This document shows positions 1 through 7,377 of a stretch of 37,559 nt of DNA, in pieces. The translations under genes were made by a program, and so were the position numbers. The stretch spans positions 1-37,559 of the IMG/VR virus record IMGVR_UViG_3300005253_003520. The stretch is one strand, 5' to 3'. Every line of letters starts with the position of its first letter. Positions within the stretch are counted from its first letter, which is position 1. This DNA is from a virus. The notes under the pieces were generated by a model. It was given only the letters and a program-made list of their open reading frames with translations, had not been told where the DNA came from and searched no databases.

Positions 1-234
1 ATGAGCATTCACCCCGACGACGAAGATTTGCGCCTATTGCGGATCGATGATGTCCTGACGCTGACGACATTCAGCCGGGCAACCCTCTATCGACGGATCA
101 AGGACGGGAAGTTCCCGCCGCCGATTGAGGACGAGGGCACCCGCCTATGGTGCAACAGCGAGCTTCGGGAATGGAAGCGATCCAAGCTGCGCGCCCGCCA
201 TCAAATTCAACGAAACAATGACGACATCCTCTAA
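1..234 (+). CDS. AlpA/MerR-like helix-turn-helix protein
   Basis: 77-aa protein. Residues about 12-60 read as a compact winged HTH of the AlpA/excisionase type: a leading IDDVLTL segment, then SRATLYRRIKDGKFPPP, a recognition helix followed by the wing typical of AlpA proteins. Such proteins activate or repress phage promoters or help excision. It lies 2 bp upstream of the small terminase gene, so it probably belongs to the packaging operon of replicon A. The C-terminus ends in QRNNDDIL, a tail shared in variant form with three other A proteins. The window begins at its ATG, so its promoter is not visible. The fold call is good; the exact role is unknown. Confidence 0.75.
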   Translation: MSIHPDDEDLRLLRIDDVLTLTTFSRATLYRRIKDGKFPPPIEDEGTRLWCNSELREWKRSKLRARHQIQRNNDDIL

Positions 235-236
235 CC

Positions 237-860
237 ATGGCAACGCAACTAACTTTCAAGGGCGATGGCGTGGAGTCTCCTACGGGGGGTGTCACCGTTC
301 CATGGCTTATGAAGGCGTTCCGCATGGGGCGCGCAACGGTCGAACGCAAGCTGGCCGGCGTGGAGCCCATCGGCTACGGCAAGCACCGCACGCCGCTCTA
401 TGACCTCCCCGAGGCCGCGTCATACCTCGTCAAGCCAAAGGGCGACCTCCTCAAGCTTCTGAAAGAGATGAAGCCCGAGGACATGCCCGAGCGCCTTCGC
501 GAAGCCTATTGGGGCGCCAAGCTCAAGCAACAGCGTTGGGAGGAGAAGGCCGGCCATCTCTGGACGACGAGTTCCGTCATGGACGTGTTTTCGAACGTCC
601 TGACCGAAATCCGTATCCGGTTGCAGTTGGTCCCCGATGCGGTCGAGCGCGACGCCGGCCTCGACATGAAACAGATCATCGCCGTGCGCGCGACGATCGA
701 CGGCATTCAAGACGAAATCCACAAGGCTATCCAGGCCATCGCGGAAGGCGGCGAAACGCTGTCTCAGCTTGGGCGCGACCGGCTTGAGGTCGGCGAAGAG
801 GAGTTGGCCGAGGATGAGGCTGCGCCCCGCCCCGCCCGCAATCACGATGACATTCTATGA
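237..860 (+). CDS. Small terminase subunit, Nu1/DUF1441-like
   Basis: 207 aa. The N-terminus (about 15-65) contains a winged-HTH-like segment (TVPWLMKAFRMGRATVERKLAG) as in Nu1-type small terminases that bind the packaging site. A helical central and C-terminal part (about 80-190) resembles DUF1441 and would oligomerise and contact the large subunit. Position supports this: it overlaps the GpA-type large terminase by 4 bp (ATGA), implying translational coupling. The C-terminus ends ARNHDDIL, nearly the tail of the preceding protein. Family assignment is by motif and context, not by a database search. It would recruit the GpA motor to concatemeric DNA of replicon A. Confidence 0.72.
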   Translation: MATQLTFKGDGVESPTGGVTVPWLMKAFRMGRATVERKLAGVEPIGYGKHRTPLYDLPEAASYLVKPKGDLLKLLKEMKPEDMPERLREAYWGAKLKQQRWEEKAGHLWTTSSVMDVFSNVLTEIRIRLQLVPDAVERDAGLDMKQIIAVRATIDGIQDEIHKAIQAIAEGGETLSQLGRDRLEVGEEELAEDEAAPRPARNHDDIL

Positions 861-2170
861 AGCCCTTCTCGTCGCTTGAGCAAATCCTACTGGCAACCGC
901 AGAGGCCATCCGCCCGCCCGAGCGCCTGACCGTATCGGAAGCGGCCGAGAAGTATCGAAAGCTCAATAATCCCGGCCAGTATATCGGCCCGTGGCGCAAT
1001 TCCATGGCGCCATACCTGACCGAAATCATGGACGAGACTGGATCGCTCGATTTCACGGGTGTCGTCTTCGCCGGGCCGGCTCGCTGCGGCAAGTCCGACA
1101 TCTTCTTCAACAAGCTCGGCCATTCGGCGATCTGCGATCCCGGTGACGCGATGCTTGTCCACATGACGCAATCCACGTCCCGCGATTGGTCGCAGGGGGA
1201 TTTGCGGAAGTTCTTCCGTCACACAACGGCGGTCGGGTCGCGGGTCCTTCCCGGCAAGCAAAACATGAACGTCCATGACATTCGGTTTTTGACGATGCGG
1301 CTCCTCGTCAAGTGGCCGACGATCACCGAACTGTCAGGCAAGACGCTCCGCGATCTCTGGTTCATGGACTACGATCGGATGCCCCAGGACATCGAAGGGG
1401 AAGGACCCCCGTTCGATCTTGGGCGGAAGCGCACACAAACGGTCGGTCGCTACGGAATGACGGTGGCCGAGTCCTCGCCCGGCTTTGAAATTCTGAATAC
1501 GCGCTGGTCGCCTGAGACGCCCCATGAGGCGCCGCCGACGCAAGGTATTCTCGCGCTCTATAACCGTGGCGATCGTCGGCGTTGGTATATTCGCTGTGTC
1601 GACTGCGGCAACGCCTTTGAGCCCCATTTCGATCACCTGAATTATCCCGACAGCGCCGACCACGTTGAGGCTGCCGAGATGACGACCCTCGATTGTCCGA
1701 TGTGCGGCTTCTCCCATACCCATGAGCCCGCGCCAGGGCAGCCGGGGAAGCACGGTCTCAATCTCGGCGGCAAGTGGATCAAGGAAGGGCAATTATGGAT
1801 GCCTGACGGCACGATCGAGGGCGTCGCCAGGAAGTCCGACATTGCATCGTTTTGGCTGCCCGGCGTTTCCGCCGCGTTCGTCGATTGGAAAACCCTCGTC
1901 CTAAAATGGCTCAAGGCCAACGAGGAGTACGATAAGTCCGACCTCGACGCCGTTGAGGCTGGCGCGGAAGGTCGACCCGCCGTCGTTACGCCAGACCCGC
2001 GCGCCGATCGCTTCGCAGATGAGGGCGTAGCGGTTCACGCCGACGCGGTAGCTCTTGAAGGTGTGGCCGTCGATCTCGACAGGTTTCCGGCTCGTCGGAG
2101 TCATTATGGGATCATCCTTCCATGGCGGCGGCGCGGGCAGTCGTTGCGGTTGCAAACATGCGTCTTTTGA
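857..2170 (+). CDS. Terminase large subunit, GpA family, broken C-terminus
   Basis: The first ~360 residues are a GpA-type packaging ATPase. They include a Walker A variant GPARCGKS at about residues 73-80, a downstream LWFMDYDRMP segment in the Walker B region, and a CxxC...CxxC cluster (CVDC near 247, CPMC near 281) typical of this family. Full-length members are about 600-700 aa with a C-terminal nuclease. After ANEEYDKS (about nt 1938) family similarity stops. The last ~75 residues are simply the antisense reading of a leftward gene, so the nuclease domain is absent. The product as drawn cannot be a working terminase. The cause is a chimeric assembly join or a real rearrangement. The start is fixed by the 4-bp overlap with the small subunit. 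Confidence 0.8.
   Translation: MKPFSSLEQILLATAEAIRPPERLTVSEAAEKYRKLNNPGQYIGPWRNSMAPYLTEIMDETGSLDFTGVVFAGPARCGKSDIFFNKLGHSAICDPGDAMLVHMTQSTSRDWSQGDLRKFFRHTTAVGSRVLPGKQNMNVHDIRFLTMRLLVKWPTITELSGKTLRDLWFMDYDRMPQDIEGEGPPFDLGRKRTQTVGRYGMTVAESSPGFEILNTRWSPETPHEAPPTQGILALYNRGDRRRWYIRCVDCGNAFEPHFDHLNYPDSADHVEAAEMTTLDCPMCGFSHTHEPAPGQPGKHGLNLGGKWIKEGQLWMPDGTIEGVARKSDIASFWLPGVSAAFVDWKTLVLKWLKANEEYDKSDLDAVEAGAEGRPAVVTPDPRADRFADEGVAVHADAVALEGVAVDLDRFPARRSHYGIILPWRRRGQSLRLQTCVF
1938..2104 (-). pseudogene. Truncated leftward gene of unknown function
   Basis: A leftward reading frame starts with ATG at 2104, overlapping the stop of the upstream 327-aa gene by one base (TAATG). It reads MTPTSRKPVEIDGHTFKSYR and continues for about 55 residues (…NRYALICEAIGARVWRNDG…) before running into the large-terminase sequence near 1938. 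The visible part looks like the N-terminus of a small phage protein, but its 3' end is missing. I do not recognise the family. The exact breakpoint is uncertain by a few bases because both sides share a short tccgacc-like stretch. Confidence 0.5.
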
Positions 2171-3087
2171 TGCGTGCCGCAAGTGTCGCAGGCGTTGAGG
2201 ATGGCCCGAAAGGTCGCCGTCTTGAACTTGGGCTCGCGCATCCGCATCCGCTCAAGCCATTCCTCTGTCTCCTCGTCGGGGAGCTTGGGCGCACTCACCC
2301 GATTTGGCGCCTTAATCTCCTTCGCCATCGCGGCAAATGTTTCCCCCTTCTGACGAACCGTCGCGGCGATTTCGGAATCGGTAGGAAACGACGACCCTGG
2401 CGACAGGATCACGGGGAACTCGTTGGACTTGACGATCCCTCCCGAGTGCAATGGTATCCCCAGGTCGGCGAGGGTCTTCACCATCTTCGCAACGAGCGCC
2501 CTCCCGGTGATCGTCACTTCATGCGTCGATTTGAGCCGGATGCGGTCCATCACGACTACGGGCAGGCGGCGAACTTCCACCCGGCGACCCGCGCGCTTGG
2601 CCCGCTCGATCCCGAGGCGCATCCCTTCCGAGATGCCCAGGTCCTCATAGACAACCGTCGCATCGGCCTTCTCACCCCAGGCAAGACCCGCGTCGATCCC
2701 CGCCGACTGCTCGTCGGGATTGTCGTCGTCGAGCACGTCCGGTTGGGTGTAGAGGAGATGGCTGGCGTAAGGTGCCTCCTCGCGTTCAAGGCAATCGCGC
2801 ATCGCGGCGCGGGCGTAGCGGGTGTTGAGTTCGACGTTGCCCGCATAGGGGCTTTCGATGATGACGAGTCTCATGACCTTGCCGATTGGCAGGTTATAGT
2901 CACCGGCATCGTGCGTCACGACGTAATCTGACGGAATATTGCTGAATGTTTTATGGTCGATCTTCTCGCCGCAGCGCTGGCAATAGTGCTGTCGCCCGTC
3001 GCTAAAGACGTATGACCGGTGAGACTTCACACCTGGGCGATGGTAGAGCCCCATGCAGGGGTGCTTATTCTCGCCAACGTCATTCAT
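2104..3087 (-). CDS. DUF7768-like phage protein with C-terminal extension
   Basis: 327 aa. Residues about 70-175 (VIIESPYAGNVELNTRYARA… through …LGISEGMRLGIERAK) match the pattern of DUF7768. This phage-associated domain resembles nucleoside 2-deoxyribosyltransferase or DUF4406 folds (SPYxG near the start, an acidic centre, GISxGMxxGI near the end). A nucleotide-related role is inference. The N-terminal part has a CxxC pair (YCQRCGEK), and the tail has further Cys residues (CDTCGTHQKTHVCNRNDC), so small zinc sites are possible at both ends. AGGAG lies 9 bases before the start. It overlaps the preceding gene by 8 bp and the truncated gene downstream by 1 bp, forming one leftward operon. Confidence 0.65.
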   Translation of the reverse strand: MNDVGENKHPCMGLYHRPGVKSHRSYVFSDGRQHYCQRCGEKIDHKTFSNIPSDYVVTHDAGDYNLPIGKVMRLVIIESPYAGNVELNTRYARAAMRDCLEREEAPYASHLLYTQPDVLDDDNPDEQSAGIDAGLAWGEKADATVVYEDLGISEGMRLGIERAKRAGRRVEVRRLPVVVMDRIRLKSTHEVTITGRALVAKMVKTLADLGIPLHSGGIVKSNEFPVILSPGSSFPTDSEIAATVRQKGETFAAMAKEIKAPNRVSAPKLPDEETEEWLERMRMREPKFKTATFRAILNACDTCGTHQKTHVCNRNDCPRRRHGRMIP

Positions 3088-3307
3088 GATGGGGAACTCC
3101 TAGTATCTGCTTGAATCGGGCCTTGGCCTCGGGGGTGAGGACCGGATCGAGGTCGACCGCCTCAAGGCACCGCTTGGCCGTCATGTCGATCGCCGCGTTG
3201 ACCGCCGTGGCCGTCATGCCGTTGTCGGCGAGACAGGCCAGTTCCATCCGCTGCGCTTGCGAGACGAACAGATCGCGGTCGATCGTGGTCGTCGGCTTAT
3301 ATCCCAT
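3080..3307 (-). CDS. Small hypothetical phage protein
   Basis: 75 aa, mainly helical, no recognised domain. It is kept because its ATG lies inside the end of the upstream HTH-like gene (overlap 11 bp) and its stop overlaps the start of the DUF7768-like gene by 8 bp, the tight packing expected of a translated operon. It contains one Cys pair spaced far apart (ACLADN, RCLEAV) and no membrane segment. Function unknown. Confidence 0.6.
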   Translation of the reverse strand: MGYKPTTTIDRDLFVSQAQRMELACLADNGMTATAVNAAIDMTAKRCLEAVDLDPVLTPEAKARFKQILGVPHHE

Positions 3308-3500
3308 CGACCACCCGATAGACCGGACGCTTGTTGACGAGGATGCGTTCGACCTTCCCGGCCGCGATGAGTTCGATCATCGCCCGCGTGATCGTTGCCA
3401 GCGTGCTTTGGTCGCGGCGCTCGATGAGCGGTATGATTTCCTGAATGGAGCGAGGCCCGTCCGCCAGCGCTGCCAGCACTTCTTTTTCAGCTTCGGTCAA
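3297..3500 (-). CDS. Small winged-helix-like protein, TTG start
   Basis: 67 aa if it begins at the TTG at 3500: MTEAEKEVLAALADGPRSIQ and on. AGGAG lies 6-7 bases upstream on the leftward strand. A longer reading from the ATG at 3557 would start upstream of the -10 box described below, so the TTG start is preferred. The pattern LAALADGPRSIQEIIPLIERR…TITRAMIELIAAGKVERI…RPVYRVV is a classic winged helix (helix, turn, recognition helix, beta wing). It is likely a transcriptional regulator of the leftward early operon. First gene of the operon 3500 to about 1938. Confidence 0.62.
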   Translation of the reverse strand: MTEAEKEVLAALADGPRSIQEIIPLIERRDQSTLATITRAMIELIAAGKVERILVNKRPVYRVVDGI

Positions 3501-3525
3501 ATGAGTTCTCCTGGTTCTCGCGGGC

Positions 3526-3553
3526 ACACTAGATCGCTCTGCGGGTCTAGTCA
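3526..3553 (-). promoter_or_regulatory. Leftward promoter
   Basis: Reading leftward, TTGACT (3553-3548) is followed after 16 bases by TAGTGT (3531-3526). The likely transcript starts near 3519, 19 bases before the TTG start at 3500, leaving room for its AGGAG. The -35 box is part of the GTCAA-N7-TTGAC operator. Confidence 0.6.
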
Positions 3554-3566
3554 ACATTAAGTTGAC
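3550..3566. promoter_or_regulatory. 17-bp dyad operator, copy 1
   Basis: GTCAACATTAAGTTGAC: perfect half-sites GTCAA and TTGAC separated by 7 bp, extended to 7-bp arms AGTCAAC/GTTGACT at 3549-3567. It overlaps the -35 box of the leftward operon. One of six copies in replicon A, and probably bound by the CI-like or Cro-like protein of A (inference). Confidence 0.65.
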
Positions 3567-3596
3567 TGTCGCTTCACACTCCTCGCTTGGCACTTG

Positions 3597-3638
3597 GCGA
3601 ATCCGTTTGAGCGAATCCGTTTGGGCAAATCCGTTTGG
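3597..3638. repeat. Three tandem 14-bp repeats
   Basis: GCGAATCCGTTTGA, GCGAATCCGTTTGG and GCAAATCCGTTTGG follow each other without gaps. They lie just upstream of the leftward promoter region, in non-coding DNA between divergent genes. They could be a protein-binding array; no known match. Confidence 0.75.
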
Positions 3639-3981
3639 GCGGCTCCCGCGTACCTGGCGCATCGGATGGGGTCGGTATCTCCGATGTTATCTCGCCGTGG
3701 GATGCAGACTGACGACGCAACCCCTATTCCCCAGGCGTCGGAGAATGACTCGGCACGGCTCAGTATATGCAAAATTTGCACGAACTGCATCTTAACCAAA
3801 TATCAGATAATCAACCGACATACAGTTAAACGAGACACCATGCCGTCTCATGAGGTCTCATCGAAACAAGGGATGCCGCGCCTCGGCCGGTTCATTGTCG
3901 CGGCATGGTTCCGTTGACGGCTGGATCGGCGGGCCTGTAAAACGCGAGGATCGCAACACTGACAGAGAAGATCGCCCCCCA
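3639..3981. other. Divergent intergenic region
   Basis: No convincing gene. It holds a perfect 13-bp palindrome TGCAAAATTTGCA at 3768-3780 and, at 3833-3862, three close copies of a GTCTCA/TGAGAC motif (cgagacaccatgccgtctca, then tgaggtctcatcg). The same motif recurs in the repeat-rich region 26409-26687 and at 27003-27016. The rightward promoter of the gene at 3982 should lie here, but I cannot fix it. Confidence 0.5.
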
Positions 3982-4236
3982 ATGAACGAGATACAGATCA
4001 TCAACGATGTCGTCTTCTGGACGATCGGCTTCCTCAATATCCTGACCTACTTCCTGGCCGGGGATCGGTCGTCGGCGACGTGGTATGTCGGGACCGTCAC
4101 GCAATCATCGTGGATCGGCTGGCAGCTAATCACGGGCAACACCACCTTCCTCTGGATTTCCATTGCCCTTCTCTCAGTCAACGTGATCAACCTCATCAAG
4201 TGGCGCCGAGCCGGCCGCCTGCTTTCCCCCGTCTGA
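3982..4236 (+). CDS. Small membrane protein
   Basis: 84 aa. Three hydrophobic stretches are visible: about 8-26 (VVFWTIGFLNILTYFLAG), about 34-50 (TWYVGTVTQSSWIGWQLI) and about 55-73 (TFLWISIALLSVNVINLI), followed by a basic C-terminus (KWRRAGRL). The topology fits a small inner-membrane protein. Holin-like function cannot be excluded but there is no endolysin beside it. The start at 3982 is chosen because the upstream extension is very Arg-rich and unlike a protein; the ribosome site (AGAGAAG) is weak. A good terminator follows at 4286. Confidence 0.6.
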   Translation: MNEIQIINDVVFWTIGFLNILTYFLAGDRSSATWYVGTVTQSSWIGWQLITGNTTFLWISIALLSVNVINLIKWRRAGRLLSPV

Positions 4237-4285
4237 TCTCGCATTCTCATCGCTAAATGGATCGGGGATTCCCGGTTGGCGTCGT

Positions 4286-4318
4286 GGCCTCGGAATTGTT
4301 CCGGGGCCTTTCGCTTTT
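4286..4318 (+). terminator. Rho-independent terminator
   Basis: Stem GGCCTCGGAA / TTCCGGGGCC (10 pairs, one G-T) with a 3-nt loop TTG, then TTTCGCTTTT. It lies 50 bp after the stop of the membrane protein gene. Confidence 0.75.
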
Positions 4319-4669
4319 CAGGGCGGCGGTTGCGGCCGGCCAGGGCGCGGATTTTGCGCGGGCTCGAAATTTTGGAACGGGCTGACTTTTTGAAGTAGCG
4401 GCGCGCCGCCCGAAAAATCCGAGGACTCACCCCTCGATCGCGGCGTACTGCATTGCGGAGCCGCGTTAACCTTAACAAAACGCCAAGGCGACCCCTCCCC
4501 GGACCCTGGCCGAATGGTCTTGTCTGACGCCATAGGCTGCCCAGGGACGCGCGTTCGCGGGGTGTGGGGCTAGGTAGGTGGCGGGAAAGCGCGCGGCGCG
4601 TCCCTATGGGCACGCAAGGCCGCGTTAAGGTCGGTTGCCTATGGTCGCGGCGTTCCAAGGGAGTCCCGT
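4319..4669. other. Intergenic, no gene seen
   Basis: About 350 bp of GC-rich DNA. Leftward open frames here are Arg/Pro-rich and look non-coding. Two TTAACC/TTAAGG-like motifs occur (around 4465 and 4624). Near its right end lies AAGGGAG, the ribosome site of the next gene. No promoter is called with confidence. Confidence 0.5.
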
Positions 4670-4939
4670 ATGCGCGCCATCATTCTTGCCCTGGCGATCT
4701 TCGCCGCGTCGCCGGCTTATGCTGTGACGGCTGATCAGTGCGCCACCATGCGCGAGAGCGTCACCGAGCTACTGACGTTCGCAAAAGCCGTCGCACTGGC
4801 GCACGCGGCGACAATTCGACGGGGAAACGTTCTAGGTATTGAGATTCGCCAGTTCGGCCGCGCCCTGGCAACCCTAGACACAAAAAAGCACGCGGCTCTT
4901 GTCCGCGTGCTCAATGATGTTTGTCCGAAGGGGCGTTAG
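4670..4939 (+). CDS. Small exported protein
   Basis: 89 aa with a clear Sec signal peptide: Arg at position 2, hydrophobic core IILALAIFAASPAYA, and a likely signal peptidase I cut after AYA (about residue 18). The mature ~70-aa part has two Cys (QCATM near the start, NDVCPKG at the end) that could form a disulphide in the periplasm. AAGGGAG lies 6 bases upstream. It is the only rightward gene in a block of leftward operons and ends by overlapping the last leftward gene tail-to-tail. Function unknown; a host-surface modifying or exclusion role is only a guess. Confidence 0.65.
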   Translation: MRAIILALAIFAASPAYAVTADQCATMRESVTELLTFAKAVALAHAATIRRGNVLGIEIRQFGRALATLDTKKHAALVRVLNDVCPKGR

Positions 4940-5061
4940 AGGATCGCGGACCCTACCGCGATGATTGCCAAGCTGATTCCGATAGGGACGAATGACTCGG
5001 ACGCCATCGCCTCAGCTATGGCAGCAATTGCCATGACGACGACGAGTCCGCCCCTAAACAT
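4936..5061 (-). CDS. Tiny membrane protein
   Basis: 41 aa reading MFRGGLVVVMAIAAIAEAMA then SESFVPIGISLAIIAVGSAIL. Two hydrophobic helices are separated by a short polar SES turn, a hairpin membrane protein. The ATG lies inside the end of the upstream 165-aa gene (8-bp overlap), consistent with coupling in the 7320-to-4936 operon. It is too short for usual gene callers. Its stop overlaps the stop of the exported-protein gene by 3 bp. Confidence 0.5.
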   Translation of the reverse strand: MFRGGLVVVMAIAAIAEAMASESFVPIGISLAIIAVGSAIL

Positions 5062-5551
5062 TGCACGCCTTTAGCTTACCCTCGGCAGCGAGTTCCGCGC
5101 GCCATACCGCAAACCGCGCGGCCCGGTCTGCGGCGGTTCCGTTCTTCGCGACCTGTTGCGCCTCGCGCTTAGGGCAGAAAGCCGTTCCATCCCTTGCCAT
5201 TATCAGGCCGCGCGCAATGACTGCCAAAAGAGCGTCAAAACCTTCTGCAACAGCCGTGGATTTGTGGAAATGAACCGGGTTGACGTTGCCGAAGCGGTCC
5301 GAAAGACAGGCGTCGGAATCAAGCGCCATGTGCCATGCGACGACGTGAATGTCCGGTTGGACTGACCGCCCGTCAAAATCGATCGTGACAGACAGGCCGC
5401 GCGCCCCTCGAATAGAAACAAACACTTCCCTCGGCGAGATAGAGCTAGAGCCTTCCGGTTCAATTGTGACTTGCGCGCCGAACGATTCCGCCGAGGCGGC
5501 TAGGCGAGACGCCATAACGGCGCGGTCGGATTTCCGTTTCTCAGTTAACAT
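5054..5551 (-). CDS. Hypothetical phage protein
   Basis: 165 aa starting MLTEKRKSDRAVMASRLAAS. AAAGGAG is placed about 9 bases before the ATG, which decides the start over longer frames. The middle (about 45-115) alternates strand-like hydrophobic segments (REVFVSIRGARGLSVTIDF, PDIHVVAWHMAL), and the C-terminus is helical and charged. No recognised domain. Fifth gene of the leftward operon 7320-4936, in the position of phage accessory genes that often modulate the host. Confidence 0.6.
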   Translation of the reverse strand: MLTEKRKSDRAVMASRLAASAESFGAQVTIEPEGSSSISPREVFVSIRGARGLSVTIDFDGRSVQPDIHVVAWHMALDSDACLSDRFGNVNPVHFHKSTAVAEGFDALLAVIARGLIMARDGTAFCPKREAQQVAKNGTAADRAARFAVWRAELAAEGKLKACNV

Positions 5552-5577
5552 TGTCAAGACTCCTTTCGGTTGACTAT

Positions 5578-6171
5578 TTAGGCAAAGATGGACTCGTGAC
5601 GGGAACGCCGGGCCGACTCTTCGCGGGCTTTCAAGTGACGTTCCCGCTGCCACTGGCGATAGGTGAAAACGTCCAAGATCGGCGCGCAACCGCCCGCCCC
5701 GTTTGCAACGGATTCGTCTGCGGACTCTTCTGCGGCCTGCCATATGGCCTCATGATAGGCTTCCGATTTGCTCTTGCGGATTCCCAGGTCGGCAACGGTA
5801 TCAATGACGAACGTTTCGCAGATAAACCGGGGGTCGTATTCGTCACGGTAAGCCCCGTAGTCGCCCCGCGTGCCGCCCGACTCCAGTTCGAGTCCATCGG
5901 GATCGCCGTCATATTCCCAGGCTTCATTCGGGACTCCGACGAATTCGTTTTTCAGCCAAACGCCGTAAGCGGATGGCGTGAAGCTGCAAATATGCGTCGC
6001 CTCACGATGGCGAATAAGCTTGATTTCAAAGCTCGCTTCAATCCAGCTATAGGCATCGCCAGTGTCGACGGTTCCCGCGTCGATTGCCGCGCAATTCGCG
6101 TCCTCGTCAAACCGTCCGAAGCATCCCCGCATCATGGGGCTTGCGATAATCAAGAACTTTTCTTTTGCCAT
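5578..6171 (-). CDS. Hypothetical phage protein
   Basis: 197 aa beginning MAKEKFLIIASPMMRGCFGR, with GAGGAG 7-8 bases upstream. It has an acidic centre (EYDGDPDGLELESGGTRGD) and a basic Arg-rich C-terminus (KAREESARRSRHE). No recognised catalytic motif. Located between two other unknowns of the same operon. A DNA-mimic-like acidic segment is possible but unproven. Confidence 0.6.
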   Translation of the reverse strand: MAKEKFLIIASPMMRGCFGRFDEDANCAAIDAGTVDTGDAYSWIEASFEIKLIRHREATHICSFTPSAYGVWLKNEFVGVPNEAWEYDGDPDGLELESGGTRGDYGAYRDEYDPRFICETFVIDTVADLGIRKSKSEAYHEAIWQAAEESADESVANGAGGCAPILDVFTYRQWQRERHLKAREESARRSRHESIFA

Positions 6172-6195
6172 TGTCTGACTCCTCGAAAGTTAGTT

Positions 6196-7041
6196 TCAGC
6201 CCCGACCTTCGTTAAACGCGACCATAAGAGCGGACGGGATCGAGTCCGCCAGTTCGTCGCGTTCGTTCCGAAGATCGTGAATGTTGGAAAGGCAAGCGCG
6301 CACCTTGTCATGAATGAAGCCGCAAGCCTTGCGCCATTCGTCGCCGTCAAGCGGGACGCCAAAGCGAGTCAGGCTCTTGCGGATACCCTTGCGCGCCGTG
6401 AGAGCGTCGCGGATTTCGTTCCGCTGCTCGGTTATCTGCAAATCCAGATCGGCCGCGCGGCTTCCCGCCTGCCATGCGGTTTGCCAGTCGCGTTCATCTT
6501 CGGCCGCGTGTTGCGCCATCGAGTCCGCCATCATGGCAGCGTCGCGCGCCGCTTCGCTCTTGCGCGGGTTATCGTTCCAATCCCAATAGGCGCGCCATCC
6601 GTTGGACGCGGGAATGTGTCGCGTCGCCGGCTCTTCGAAGATCGTTGTCAGGTCAAGAGTCGGTCCCGCGTCGGTTCCGCCAAACTGATAGCCGCCGACG
6701 AAACGCGACGCGCCCTTGCGGCCCGGAAGCTGATAAACGACGCCACGGCAACGCCCCGTGTCATCCTTGGAGGTTTCGCCGTCTGGCGTGGTGAGCCATC
6801 CGGTATGACCTAGCGTCGCGATCTCATCAGCGTGTCCGACGAGCCGCAGGCCGGCAGCGTCGCTATTCAGAATGTTTGCGTCGCCGTTGTCATGCCATGT
6901 GACAGCCGGCCAGATTTCCGAACCGGGATAGCGTGCCGTGCCGTTCGCAACGTCTTCCCGTGCCAGTTCAATTGCCCGATGCGCGCGAAGCTTGAAAGCG
7001 CGATGGTAGGCGAATGCGGTTTTCAAGTTTTCCATTGTCAT
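6196..7041 (-). CDS. Hypothetical phage protein
   Basis: 281 aa. The start ATG at 7041 overlaps the stop of the 43-aa gene (ATGA), and a second in-frame ATG lies 6 bases later; the ribosome site AAAAAGGG could serve either. N-terminal and C-terminal thirds are helical (about 1-35; about 190-275 with RNEIRDALTARKGIRKSLTR). The centre is rich in Trp and Gly (TGWLTTPDGE, NGWRAYWDWNDN). No recognised domain. The largest gene of this operon. Confidence 0.62.
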   Translation of the reverse strand: MTMENLKTAFAYHRAFKLRAHRAIELAREDVANGTARYPGSEIWPAVTWHDNGDANILNSDAAGLRLVGHADEIATLGHTGWLTTPDGETSKDDTGRCRGVVYQLPGRKGASRFVGGYQFGGTDAGPTLDLTTIFEEPATRHIPASNGWRAYWDWNDNPRKSEAARDAAMMADSMAQHAAEDERDWQTAWQAGSRAADLDLQITEQRNEIRDALTARKGIRKSLTRFGVPLDGDEWRKACGFIHDKVRACLSNIHDLRNERDELADSIPSALMVAFNEGRG

Positions 7042-7169
7042 CGTCCCTTTTTGGTTGACGGTTTAGACGGGATATAGACGAGCTTGCCGCCATTCCAGAC
7101 GCGCGAGGCGTCACGTTCTTCGCGGATCAGGATCGCAAGGGCGAGGCGGTTTCCTTTGATGTTATTCAT
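7038..7169 (-). CDS. Small basic protein
   Basis: 43 aa: MNNIKGNRLALAILIREERD…, ending SKPSTKKGR. Net positive charge, no membrane segment. AGG lies about 5 bases before the start. It ends in an ATGA overlap with the 281-aa gene and starts 11 bp after the 46-aa gene, so it fits the operon. The N-terminal stretch resembles short phage adaptors but is too short to classify. Confidence 0.5.
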   Translation of the reverse strand: MNNIKGNRLALAILIREERDASRVWNGGKLVYIPSKPSTKKGR

Positions 7170-7179
7170 TGTCCTGCCC

Positions 7180-7320
7180 TCAGATTGAAAGATATGCGGC
7201 GACGGCGAAAACGAACCCGCCGACTGATAGGACGCAACCCAAAAGCCGGATAAGCTCTAGGAAGATCGAGTCCCCGGTTGCGGTGCGGCGCGGTGCGATT
7301 GGCAAATCAAGATCAGACAT
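7180..7320 (-). CDS. Small single-pass membrane protein
   Basis: 46 aa. A polar N-terminus (MSDLDLPIAPRRTATGDSI) is followed by one hydrophobic helix (FLELIRLLGCVLSVGGFVFAV). AAGGAG lies 8 bases before the ATG. It is the first gene of the leftward operon 7320-4936 and lies 26 bases behind operator copy 2. Its leader is almost identical to that of the gene at 25506 on the other side of the inserted element. Confidence 0.6.
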   Translation of the reverse strand: MSDLDLPIAPRRTATGDSIFLELIRLLGCVLSVGGFVFAVAAYLSI

Positions 7321-7346
7321 GACGTGACTCCTTGTTCGTGTCTAAA

Positions 7347-7363
7347 ATCAACCTAACCTTGAC
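7347..7363. promoter_or_regulatory. 17-bp dyad operator, copy 2
   Basis: Leftward strand GTCAAGGTTAGGTTGAT, one mismatch from GTCAA-N7-TTGAC. It sits between a possible -35 (TTAACG, 7373-7368) and a TTTTAG/TTTAGA -10 region, just before the shared leader TTTAGACAC…AAGGAGTCAC. Confidence 0.6.
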
Positions 7364-7377
7364 TCGTTAAGCGCGAG

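Noticed and set aside
5551-6813. 420-aa rightward open frame
   Set aside because: It is the antisense of the leftward genes at 5578-7041, which have ribosome sites and coupled starts; its composition is not protein-like.
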